NCBI GenBank assembly: GCA_900767815.1
Contig: CAAGAM010000168.1
Span: 1-5,348 of the forward strand
Direction: 5' to 3'
Source: Clostridia bacterium
GTDB taxonomy: Bacteria; Bacillota; Clostridia; Christensenellales; Borkfalkiaceae
Length of the DNA stretch: 5,348 bases
The position numbers and the translations under genes were made by a program. Positions 1 through 5,318 of the stretch are shown here, piece by piece; position 1 is the first letter of the stretch; every line of letters begins with the position of its first letter. The notes under the pieces were generated by a model, which saw only the letters and a list, made by a program, of their open reading frames with translations, did not search any database and was not told the DNA's origin.

Positions 1-34
1 GCCGCGGCATTCGGAAATTTCCGAATGCCGCGGC
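1..34. terminator. Perfect 34-bp palindrome, probable (bidirectional) terminator
   Basis: The arms 1-17 and 18-34 are exact reverse complements. In RNA this folds into a GC-rich stem of about 15 bp with an AATT loop. On the plus strand it is followed by TTTAAATTT, a modest U-rich tail. On the minus strand it lies 37 nt beyond the stop codon of the small membrane protein gene and is preceded by an A-rich stretch, but any U tail would lie outside the window. It most likely ends transcription of the minus-strand genes, and of any plus-strand gene to the left. Confidence 0.75.
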
Positions 35-71
35 TTTAAATTTGTGTTGAAATTTTTTGTTTGTCGGTCTG

Positions 72-311
72 TTAGTCTGCAAGAATAAGGTGTCCCGTAA
101 GAACCATGTAGATAAGGTCGATAACGTTCAGAACCCAGCCCCAGCCTACGACAAGGAACAATATGAACACTATGATGTGAACAATACTCTTCGTTCTGAG
201 CATAACCGAAAGCCTTACAAGACATTCTACAACCCAACCGACAAAGGGTATTATTAAAAGGATAACTTTTAAAAGTACCGATTGTTTGTTAAACCACTTA
301 TCAAACTGCAT
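72..311 (-). CDS. Small uncharacterised membrane protein (79 aa)
   Basis: I do not recognise a named family. The protein is very hydrophobic. After a polar N-terminus (MQFDKWFNKQ) there is a first membrane segment at about residues 12-30, a basic connector (VRLSVMLRTK), a second segment at about 44-62 rich in Trp and Gly (GWGW), and a third hydrophobic stretch at about 63-77. It is thus a two- or three-pass inner-membrane protein with no visible catalytic motif. The ATG at 311 is chosen because AAGGAGAG (325 to 318) sits 6 nt upstream. The TTG at 335 would extend the frame by 8 residues but would encode the ribosome binding site itself. It lies 79 nt downstream of the phosphatase gene on the same strand, with its own promoter-like sequence and a leader hairpin. 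A plus-strand ORF over the same bases (57-257) looks like a shadow. That this is a gene is likely; its function is unknown. Confidence 0.75.
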   Translation of the reverse strand: MQFDKWFNKQSVLLKVILLIIPFVGWVVECLVRLSVMLRTKSIVHIIVFILFLVVGWGWVLNVIDLIYMVLTGHLILAD

Positions 312-317
312 TTTTCT

Positions 318-325
318 CTCTCCTT
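318..325 (-). promoter_or_regulatory. Ribosome binding site deciding the start of the small membrane protein
   Basis: On the minus strand AAGGAGAG ends 6 nt before the ATG at 311, a good Shine-Dalgarno match and spacing. It places the start at 311 rather than at the in-frame TTG at 335. Confidence 0.8.
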
Positions 326-329
326 CATT

Positions 330-347
330 CGGCAACGTTAGTTGCCG
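330..347 (-). other. Leader hairpin upstream of the small membrane protein
   Basis: CGGCAAC (330-336) and GTTGCCG (341-347) form a perfect 7-bp stem with a 4-nt loop. On the minus strand it stands 4 nt before the ribosome binding site and 18 nt before the ATG. No U-run follows it in either direction, so it does not look like an intrinsic terminator. It may stabilise the 5' end of the mRNA or affect translation; that role is inferred. Confidence 0.6.
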
Positions 348-365
348 GATAACTTATTATAGTAT

Positions 366-394
366 ATTTTAGTCTTAATCGAAAAATTCGTCAA
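366..394 (-). promoter_or_regulatory. Putative promoter for the small membrane protein
   Basis: The minus strand shows TTGACG (394 to 389), a 17-bp spacer and TAAAAT (371 to 366), a good sigma-A-type match. The -35 box overlaps the last bases and stop codon of the phosphatase gene. A second, exact TATAAT lies slightly downstream (361 to 356), with only a weak -35 (TTTCGA) at 17 bp. A start from the second box would fall near 349, so the transcript would begin almost directly with the 330-347 hairpin. Either box could be the real one. Confidence 0.5.
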
Positions 395-1053
395 CGATTT
401 TTGAAGTGATTTTCTATAATTTCATGAAGCTCACTTGCATTTTCGGCAAAATTCACCGCGCCTGTTTCGATAAGCAGCGACTTTTCCCTGAATCCCCATA
501 AAACGCTTATTCCGTAGAGATCTGCGTTTATTGCCGTTAAGGCGTCAACTTCGCTGTCGCCTACGTAAACGGCGTCTTTTTTCGGAACGTTCAAAGCTTT
601 TAAAACAATTTCGACGGGTTCTTTGTCGGGCTTGGTCTTTACGCCTTCTCTTTGCCCGTAAACGTAATCGAAAAGCCCGTCGCCGAAAAATTTGCGGATA
701 ACTTCCGTCGTTCCGTCCTGAGGTTTGTTGGAAACGACGGCGAGAAGATAGCCTTCTTTTTTAAGCTCTTTAAGCAGCTCCGTCATTCCGTCGTATACGC
801 AGGTTTTCGGGCTTCCGCAGAAATTGTACGATTCGTTATAAAAATCGACAATTTCGTTGAAGTTTTCGGGCATAACGCCTTTAAGCGAACGCTCGATGAG
901 AACTTTCGCGCCGTTACCCACAAACCTCCTCGCTTCGTCGGCGGTGATTTCTGGAAAACCGAATTTGCGCATGGTTTTGTTTACGTTGTCTTCTATGTCG
1001 GGAATGGTGTTCGTAAGCGTTCCGTCAAGATCGAAAATTACAAGTTTTTTCAT
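391..1053 (-). CDS. gph: HAD-superfamily hydrolase, phosphoglycolate phosphatase-like
   Basis: This is a 220-residue HAD phosphatase with all four signature motifs. Motif I is FDLDGTL, with nucleophile D8 and acid/base D10. Motif II is VVSNK, with S108. The motif III lysine is K141 in TKPDKEP. Motif IV is VGDSEVD, with D166 and D170 binding Mg2+. The helical insert between motifs I and II (about residues 16-85) is a C1-type cap as in Gph/PgmB-like enzymes. The length matches phosphoglycolate phosphatases (about 210-230 aa). These cytoplasmic enzymes hydrolyse small phosphate esters, classically 2-phosphoglycolate to glycolate, but the exact substrate cannot be read from sequence. The Asp often found after DGTLx is Asn (N15), a common variant. 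It lies 50 nt downstream of argS on the same strand and is probably co-transcribed. Its ribosome binding site is weak (AGG about 10 nt before the ATG). The family is clear; the substrate and gene symbol are tentative. Confidence 0.9.
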   Translation of the reverse strand: MKKLVIFDLDGTLTNTIPDIEDNVNKTMRKFGFPEITADEARRFVGNGAKVLIERSLKGVMPENFNEIVDFYNESYNFCGSPKTCVYDGMTELLKELKKEGYLLAVVSNKPQDGTTEVIRKFFGDGLFDYVYGQREGVKTKPDKEPVEIVLKALNVPKKDAVYVGDSEVDALTAINADLYGISVLWGFREKSLLIETGAVNFAENASELHEIIENHFKNR

Positions 1054-1103
1054 AATAAATTAGCCTATAAGTCGATTATTTAATATTTTTTTATGCAATC
1101 AAA

Positions 1104-2804
1104 TTACATTCTTTCGGGAACTTTGATTCCTAAAAGAGTGAGAGCGGAGGTTATTACCGTGAGCGTTGCGGAGCAGATTGCAAGGCGCATGTTTGTCGTG
1201 TTCTCGTCCTCGCCGATGATTTTGTGGTCGAAATAGAACTTATTGAACGCCGAAGCGACGTCTATCGCGTAACGGGTTATAAAGAACGGCTCGAGTTTGT
1301 CCGCCGCGGCTTTTACAACGTCGGGGAAGGTGGAAAGAAGCGAGACGAGACTGTATTCGTCATCGTTGATGTCCTTTATCTCGTATGCGCCGATTTTATC
1401 GCCCGCTTTTCTCAGAACGCTTTTTATTCTCGCCGCGGTATACTGAACGTAAGGACCCGTTTCGCCGTCGAAGTTAAGAATTTTGGAATAGCTGAAAGCG
1501 ATATCCTTGATTTTGCTGTTGGAAAGCGCGCCGAAAACAACCGCGCCCGTGCCTACCTGTCGGGCGATGTTTTCCTTGTCTTCGAGATCGGGGTTTTTGC
1601 TTTCGATGATTTCGAGGCATTTTTCGTGGCATTTTTTCAAAACGTCTTCGAGGAGAACTACCGTTCCGTTTCTCGTACTCATCGCAACCTGATTTCCGTT
1701 TTCGTCGAGAAGGGAAACCATGCCGTAAGAAACGTGAACGAGGTCTTTTGCCCAGGGCTTGCCCATAAGCTCGAGAACCTTGAAAATCTGACGGAAATGA
1801 AGATTCTGCTGATATGCGACTACGTAAAGGCACTTGTCGAAATCGTAATGCGCTTTGCGGTAGCAAGCGGCGGCAAGATCTCTCGTCGCGTATAAGGACG
1901 CGCCGTCCGAACGCAGAATTATGCAGGGCGGCATGCCGTATTTTTCAAGATCGACTATCTGCGCGCCCTCGCTCTCGACGAGTAAGCCTTTTTCTTTAAG
2001 CTCGTCGATGACGGGTTGCATTTTGTCGTTATAAAAGCTTTCGCCCGCGTAGGAATCGAATTTTATGTCGAGTTCGTCGTAAATTTTCCGAACTTCTTTC
2101 AAAGTGATTTCTTTAAAGAGGTTAAAGAGCTTAACGCATTCCTCGTCGCCGTTTTCGATGAGTTTGAAATAGCTTCTCGCTTCGTCGTCCATGGCGGGGT
2201 TTTCCTCGCTTTCCTTATGATAACGGACGTAAAGGCGGGTGAGTTCTTTAACGCCGCCCTTTTCAACCTCTTCCGCCGAACCCCAATGCTTATATGCGTA
2301 AATAAGTTTGCCGAACTGCGTTCCGTAGTCTCCGAGGTGGTTGATGCCCACGGTGTTGTAGCCGAGGTATTTGAAAATACGGTAAAGCGCGCCTCCGATA
2401 ACCGTTGTGGATAAATGCCCGATGTGGAAGGGTTTCGCGATGTTTACGGAAGAATAATCGATGCAGATAGTCTTTCCGTTGCCCATGTCCGACGAGCCGA
2501 ACGCTTTGCCTTCTTTCGAGATTTTCTCAAGCGTTTCTTTAACGAGCGCCGTTCTGTTTACGGTGAAATTAAGATATCCGTTAACCGCTTCGACCTTGCT
2601 TATAACTTCGTCCGTATCGAAAAGGTTTTTAAGTTCTTCGGCAATCGCGACGGGGGATTTTCTCATCGTTTTCGCGAATTTGAAGCAGGGGAGAGCGTAG
2701 TCTCCCATTTTATTGTCCGGCGGAACGGCGATAGCCGCTTCTATTTCTTCCGCGGGGATATTCGTCGCCGTAAGTTTTTCGGCGATGTGTTTTCTGTAAT
2801 CCAT
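1104..2804 (-). CDS. argS: Arginyl-tRNA synthetase
   Basis: This 566-residue class I aminoacyl-tRNA synthetase charges tRNA-Arg with arginine using ATP in the cytoplasm. Domains in order are: the N-terminal Add-1 domain (about 1-85, which in the family recognises the tRNA D-loop); the Rossmann catalytic core with the HIGH motif at 127-130 (AKPFHIGHL) and the family stretch NHLGDYGTQFG at 155-165; the KMSKS-equivalent loop AMSTRNG at 374-380; and the C-terminal DALR anticodon-binding domain (about 445-566, with GPYVQYTAARI), ending in the typical LLGIKVPERM. The KMSKS loop lacks its first lysine. Many ArgRS share this, and a lysine just before HIGH (here K124) is known to compensate. The length is normal for bacterial ArgRS. 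The start is supported by AGGA 7 nt upstream of the ATG, and the next upstream ATG runs straight into a stop. An extended -10 promoter gives a leader of only about 24 nt. It leads the probable argS-gph operon. Confidence 0.98.
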   Translation of the reverse strand: MDYRKHIAEKLTATNIPAEEIEAAIAVPPDNKMGDYALPCFKFAKTMRKSPVAIAEELKNLFDTDEVISKVEAVNGYLNFTVNRTALVKETLEKISKEGKAFGSSDMGNGKTICIDYSSVNIAKPFHIGHLSTTVIGGALYRIFKYLGYNTVGINHLGDYGTQFGKLIYAYKHWGSAEEVEKGGVKELTRLYVRYHKESEENPAMDDEARSYFKLIENGDEECVKLFNLFKEITLKEVRKIYDELDIKFDSYAGESFYNDKMQPVIDELKEKGLLVESEGAQIVDLEKYGMPPCIILRSDGASLYATRDLAAACYRKAHYDFDKCLYVVAYQQNLHFRQIFKVLELMGKPWAKDLVHVSYGMVSLLDENGNQVAMSTRNGTVVLLEDVLKKCHEKCLEIIESKNPDLEDKENIARQVGTGAVVFGALSNSKIKDIAFSYSKILNFDGETGPYVQYTAARIKSVLRKAGDKIGAYEIKDINDDEYSLVSLLSTFPDVVKAAADKLEPFFITRYAIDVASAFNKFYFDHKIIGEDENTTNMRLAICSATLTVITSALTLLGIKVPERM

Positions 2805-2834
2805 TTTTACATCCTGATTTTATAGTATATATAA

Positions 2835-2863
2835 ATTTTAGCATAAAATCGAAAATACCGCAA
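2835..2863 (-). promoter_or_regulatory. argS promoter (extended -10)
   Basis: The minus strand has TTGCGG (2863 to 2858), a 17-bp spacer and TAAAAT (2840 to 2835), with TGC directly before the -10 box, so it is of the extended -10 type. The predicted start is near 2828, giving a leader of about 24 nt. That is too short for a T-box riboswitch. The -35 box lies inside one arm of the 2855-2897 inverted repeat. Confidence 0.7.
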
Positions 2864-2897
2864 CAAAAGAATTGAATATTTTTAAGTTTTGCGGTAT
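2855..2897. repeat. 9-bp inverted repeat spanning the divergent argS/ychF promoters
   Basis: ATACCGCAA (2855-2863) and TTGCGGTAT (2889-2897) are perfect reverse complements, separated by 25 bp. One arm contains the whole -35 box of argS; the other includes the first three bases of the ychF -10 box. This could be a pair of operator half-sites controlling both promoters, or the chance result of both promoters using a similar sequence. Confidence 0.45.
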
Positions 2898-2900
2898 AAT
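2872..2900 (+). promoter_or_regulatory. ychF promoter
   Basis: TTGAAT (2872-2877), a 17-bp spacer and an exact TATAAT (2895-2900) form a strong sigma-A-type promoter facing ychF. The predicted start is near 2907, giving an untranslated leader of about 80 nt. The -35 boxes of this promoter and the argS promoter are only 8 bp apart, back to back. Confidence 0.8.
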
Positions 2901-2919
2901 TTAACGTGAAAATAATTAA

Positions 2920-2971
2920 AAAGGGTTTCGACTTCGGAAATTTTAATGTTTTTGAAGCGGCGAAACCTTTT
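2920..2971 (+). other. Stem-loop in the ychF leader
   Basis: AAAGGGTTTCG (2920-2930) pairs with CGAAACCTTTT (2961-2971) to give an 11-bp stem with one G-U pair. Inside the 30-nt loop, CTTC (2932-2935) can pair with GAAG (2954-2957). The stem ends 4 nt before the GGAG ribosome binding site (2976-2979) and 15 nt before the ATG. No U-run follows directly, so it does not look like a terminator. It may influence mRNA stability or translation. I do not recognise a known riboswitch class. Confidence 0.5.
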
Positions 2972-2986
2972 AAACGGAGATAAATC

Positions 2987-4084
2987 ATGAAATTAGGCGT
3001 AGTAGGATTGCCCAACGTCGGCAAATCCACTCTTTTCAATGCAATCACCCATGCAGGCGCGCAGGCGGCAAACTTTCCGTTCTGCACGATAGAACCGAAC
3101 GTCGGCGTGGTCGCCGTTCCCGACGAAAGGCTTCAGAAGCTCGCCGCGCTGTATAACAGTAAAAAAGTTACTCCCGCAAGCATCGAATTCGTCGATATCG
3201 CGGGGCTTGTCAAGGGTGCGAGCAAGGGCGAGGGCTTGGGCAACAAGTTCCTTTCGCACATAAGAGAGGTTGACGCGATCGTTCACGTCGTCAGATGTTT
3301 CGAGGACGAGAACGTAACGCACGTCGAAAATACCGTAGACCCGATAAGAGATATAGGCATTATCAATCTCGAGCTTATTCTTGCCGACATCGAAACGGTG
3401 CAAAAACGTTACGACAAGGCGTTCGGAATGATTAAATCGGGCGATAAAAAATATAAAATCGAATCGGATATACTAAAAAAGGTTCTGGATCGCTTGGAAC
3501 AGGAACTTCCCGTAAGGGGAATGGAACTTTCCGAGGACGAGCAGAAATACGTCGACGGTCTCTTTCTTCTTTCCGCAAAGCCCGTAATTTACGCGGCTAA
3601 CGTTTCCGAAGAGGATATGGGTAAGGATATAGCCGATATTCCGCTTGCAAAGCAAGTTGCCGATTACGCCAAAAAGGAAAACAGCGAAACGCTCGTCATC
3701 TGCGCGAGAACGGAAGAGGAAATTTCCGAGCTTCCGCCCGACGAAGCGGCTATCTTCCTCGACGATTTGGGCTTGAAAGAAAGCGGGCTTAACCGCCTCG
3801 TCAAAGCTTCCTATAAACTTTTGGGGCTTATAAGCTTTTTAACTTCGGGCGAGGACGAAACGAGAGCCTGGACGATTAAGGAGGGAACGAAAGCTCCTCA
3901 GGCGGCGGGAAAAATTCACAGCGACTTTGAAAAAGGCTTCATCCGCGCCGAGTGTATCGACTGGGAACTTCTTTTGGAGATAGGAAGTTACACGAAAGCG
4001 AAGGAACTCGGCAAGGTTCGTTCGGAAGGTAAAGATTACGTTATGAAAGACGGAGACGTGGTATTATTCCGCTTCAACGTTTAA
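2987..4084 (+). CDS. ychF: Redox-regulated/ribosome-associated P-loop NTPase YchF (OLA1 family)
   Basis: The 365-residue protein is full length for YchF (about 363-367). The P-loop GLPNVGKST is at 7-15. The conserved NFPFCTIEPNVG follows at 29-40 and DIAGLVKGAS, carrying the G3 motif, at 70-79. The residue after DxxG is Leu74 in place of the catalytic Gln of Ras-like GTPases, which marks the HAS-GTPase class. The G4 position reads NVSE (205-208) rather than NKxD, matching the family's preference for ATP over GTP. The coiled-coil helical region falls at about 125-195 and the C-terminal TGS domain at about 280-365 (TSGEDETRAWTI to VVLFRFNV). YchF binds ribosomes and is linked to translation initiation and stress responses; its exact cellular job is not settled. 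The start follows GGAG with 7-nt spacing. It has a strong promoter divergent from argS, and its transcription probably ends at the 4147-4183 hairpin. Confidence 0.98.
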   Translation: MKLGVVGLPNVGKSTLFNAITHAGAQAANFPFCTIEPNVGVVAVPDERLQKLAALYNSKKVTPASIEFVDIAGLVKGASKGEGLGNKFLSHIREVDAIVHVVRCFEDENVTHVENTVDPIRDIGIINLELILADIETVQKRYDKAFGMIKSGDKKYKIESDILKKVLDRLEQELPVRGMELSEDEQKYVDGLFLLSAKPVIYAANVSEEDMGKDIADIPLAKQVADYAKKENSETLVICARTEEEISELPPDEAAIFLDDLGLKESGLNRLVKASYKLLGLISFLTSGEDETRAWTIKEGTKAPQAAGKIHSDFEKGFIRAECIDWELLLEIGSYTKAKELGKVRSEGKDYVMKDGDVVLFRFNV

Positions 4085-4146
4085 CGGGATTAAGATTGAA
4101 AAATCGGGCTATAAGCCGATTAACGCTTGATTTTTAAATAAAACTG

Positions 4147-4193
4147 ACAAGGCGGCAACCGTATTTCACGGTTGCCGCCTTGTATAATTTTAT
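4147..4193. terminator. Strong bidirectional terminator between convergent ychF and the glycosyltransferase gene
   Basis: Arms 4147-4162 and 4168-4183 are perfect reverse complements, a 16-bp GC-rich stem with the 5-nt loop ATTTC. On the plus strand it is followed by ATAATTTTAT, which suits termination of ychF 62 nt after its stop. On the minus strand it begins 9 nt after the glycosyltransferase stop codon and is followed by CAGTTTTATTT, so it can serve both genes. Confidence 0.92.
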
Positions 4194-5008
4194 CATTTAA
4201 ACAATTTTTCGCAACGATTCATGTAATGAAGGTACAATATTTTGAATCGGTTTGTATAGTTTTTCTTCCATGGTTTGTTTTTGCCGCAGAAATGCAGAAC
4301 GGAAGTGTTTTGCATAACGCCGTTAAGGTCGAATTTTCCGTTGCTTAGTATCTTGTATTTTCCGTAGTTGCGGACGTCGTAATTCCACACTTCGTCGGGA
4401 ACGGCAAGAGTTTCTTTACCGTATAGAATATTGAAAACGTCCTGGTCGGGCAGAAGTAAATCTTTTTCTCTTTTACGCACGCAATCGAAAACGTCTTCTT
4501 TTTTAACGATTTTTCTCGCCTTGTTAAGGTCGATGAGCATAACGCCCGTATTGAAATAATCGTTTTCGATTTTAAGCCTTACATAATTGACGTCGTTCAT
4601 CATCGTCGTAAGCCCCGTATGCGAAGCCGCCGCGAACGTCTTTTCGTTAAGTTCGGTATTCCATAAATCTTTAAGCGAGTTTATAATTAAAATGTCGGGG
4701 TCGAGATATAAAACGCGGTCGAGCGTATCGGGGAGAACGAGCGGAGAAAGCAGGCGAAAATACATTTCCTTAGGGTAACGCTTGCTCGAAGGGGCGTTTT
4801 CAAATAGTTTTTTATCCATTACGATAGGATTAAGGCTTGCGCCGAAATGAGCGCAAAGCGTTTTCAGTTCGTTTATTTTCTCGTCCGTCATGCCGCTATG
4901 CAGCAGGTATACTTCCGTATCGCTATCCGTACCGTTTAAAAATAGCGAATACAGCATCACTTTGCACGGCTTAATATAATTTTCGTCGAGAGTAATCAAT
5001 AATTTCAT
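4193..5008 (-). CDS. Family 8 glycosyltransferase (GT8)
   Basis: This 271-residue protein is a GT-A fold, retaining glycosyltransferase of the LgtC/GspA-like GT8 family. The N-terminal nucleotide-sugar fold starts with LLITLDENYIKPCKVMLYSL. The metal-binding DxD motif is D103-P-D105 in RVLYLDPDILIINSLKDLW. Further family signatures are YFNTGVMLIDL (151-161), LLPDQDVFN (185-193) and HFCGKNKPW (239-247), in which H239 would complete the Mn2+ site as the equivalent histidine does in LgtC. The C-terminal tail (248-271) is rich in Lys, Arg and Tyr and could bind the inner face of the membrane. There is no signal peptide. Such enzymes move glucose or galactose from a UDP-sugar to a surface glycan, but donor and acceptor cannot be told here. 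The start follows AGGAG with 9-nt spacing. It stands alone, with an exact consensus promoter and a terminator. Confidence 0.95.
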   Translation of the reverse strand: MKLLITLDENYIKPCKVMLYSLFLNGTDSDTEVYLLHSGMTDEKINELKTLCAHFGASLNPIVMDKKLFENAPSSKRYPKEMYFRLLSPLVLPDTLDRVLYLDPDILIINSLKDLWNTELNEKTFAAASHTGLTTMMNDVNYVRLKIENDYFNTGVMLIDLNKARKIVKKEDVFDCVRKREKDLLLPDQDVFNILYGKETLAVPDEVWNYDVRNYGKYKILSNGKFDLNGVMQNTSVLHFCGKNKPWKKNYTNRFKILYLHYMNRCEKLFK

Positions 5009-5059
5009 GGCTGAATTCTCCTGAATCGGAAGTCGTCGGGGTTACCGCTTATATTCTCA

Positions 5060-5088
5060 ATTATAAACGGCAATCGGACGATTGTCAA
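5060..5088 (-). promoter_or_regulatory. Exact consensus promoter of the glycosyltransferase gene
   Basis: The minus strand reads TTGACA (5088 to 5083), exactly 17 bp, then TATAAT (5065 to 5060), a 12/12 match to the sigma-70/sigma-A consensus. The predicted start is near 5053, giving a leader of about 45 nt before the ATG at 5008. A short palindrome occupies the upstream part of the spacer. Confidence 0.9.
5071..5084. promoter_or_regulatory. Operator-like palindrome inside the glycosyltransferase promoter
   Basis: CAATCG (5071-5076) and CGATTG (5079-5084) form a 6+2+6 inverted repeat in the spacer, reaching into the -35 box. A regulator bound here would block RNA polymerase. The related heptamer AATCGGA occurs at 5024-5030, 5072-5078 and 5138-5144, which may be additional half-sites. 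No regulator gene is nearby, so this is an inference from pattern alone. Confidence 0.4.
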
Positions 5089-5168
5089 ATTTTCAGGTCG
5101 GTTTTATAACTTTTCGGCTTATTTTCAGATAGTCTTCAATCGGAAAAATCTTTTATCATATAAAAATG

Positions 5169-5199
5169 AAGTTGCCGCGTCGTTTCCGCGCAACGAAGA
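5169..5199. repeat. Direct repeat, copy 1
   Basis: This 31-nt copy shares the 18-nt core AAGTTGCCGCGTCGTTTC and the ending CGAAGA with the copy at 5319-5348; the bases between the two shared parts differ. The copy is itself nearly self-complementary: GTTGCCGCG (5171-5179) can pair with CGCGCAAC (5187-5194) with one bulged C. Confidence 0.75.
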
Positions 5200-5318
5200 A
5201 GTATCGCCCCATGCGGAAATTGCCGTTTCCCATATGTAACCGATAGGAAAGTATAAGTGCGGGCGATGGGAGCCTACGGCAAGAATTTGCTTGCGCAAAT
5301 TGACGAACGACGGCAAAC
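5200..5318. other. Structured non-coding stretch between the direct repeats
   Basis: This stretch holds several inverted repeats: GGAAA/TTTCC (5215-5219/5226-5230); TTGCCGT/ACGGCAA (5220-5226/5276-5282), backed by CCCAT/ATGGG (5229-5233/5266-5270); ATCGCCC/GGGCGAT (5203-5209/5261-5267), which competes with the previous pair; and AATTTGC/GCAAATT (5284-5290/5295-5301). Two overlapping minus-strand frames of about 60 codons run through it (5125-5316 and 5156-5338). Neither has a clear ribosome binding site or a recognisable domain, so I do not call them genes. It may encode a structured RNA or be part of a repeat element. Confidence 0.4.

Noticed and set aside
57..257. 66-codon plus-strand frame opposite the small membrane protein
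   Set aside because: It has no ribosome binding site. The minus-strand frame has a strong one and a coherent membrane-protein pattern.
652..1083. Plus-strand open frames opposite the phosphatase gene (652-1083 and 857-1063)
   Set aside because: Both are antisense to an intact HAD enzyme with all its motifs and have no protein features of their own.
1224..1895. 223-codon plus-strand open frame opposite argS
   Set aside because: It is antisense to a fully supported ArgRS, has no recognisable domain, and reflects the codon composition of argS. The 1474-1866, 1507-1692, 1814-1999, 2016-2414, 2415-2825 and 2461-2700 frames are shadows in the same way.
2805..2986. T-box riboswitch upstream of argS
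   Set aside because: Many Bacillota synthetase genes carry one, but here the promoter lies only about 30 nt from the start codon, leaving no room for a T-box leader.
2710..3403. Minus-strand frames over the argS/ychF gap and ychF (2710-3087, 2993-3403)
   Set aside because: They overlap real genes and the divergent promoters, and their sequences show no domain.
4085..4146. Second hairpin just after ychF (AATCGG 4102-4107 with CCGATT 4116-4121)
   Set aside because: The stem is short and imperfect and no U-run follows directly. The much stronger 4147-4183 stem explains termination.
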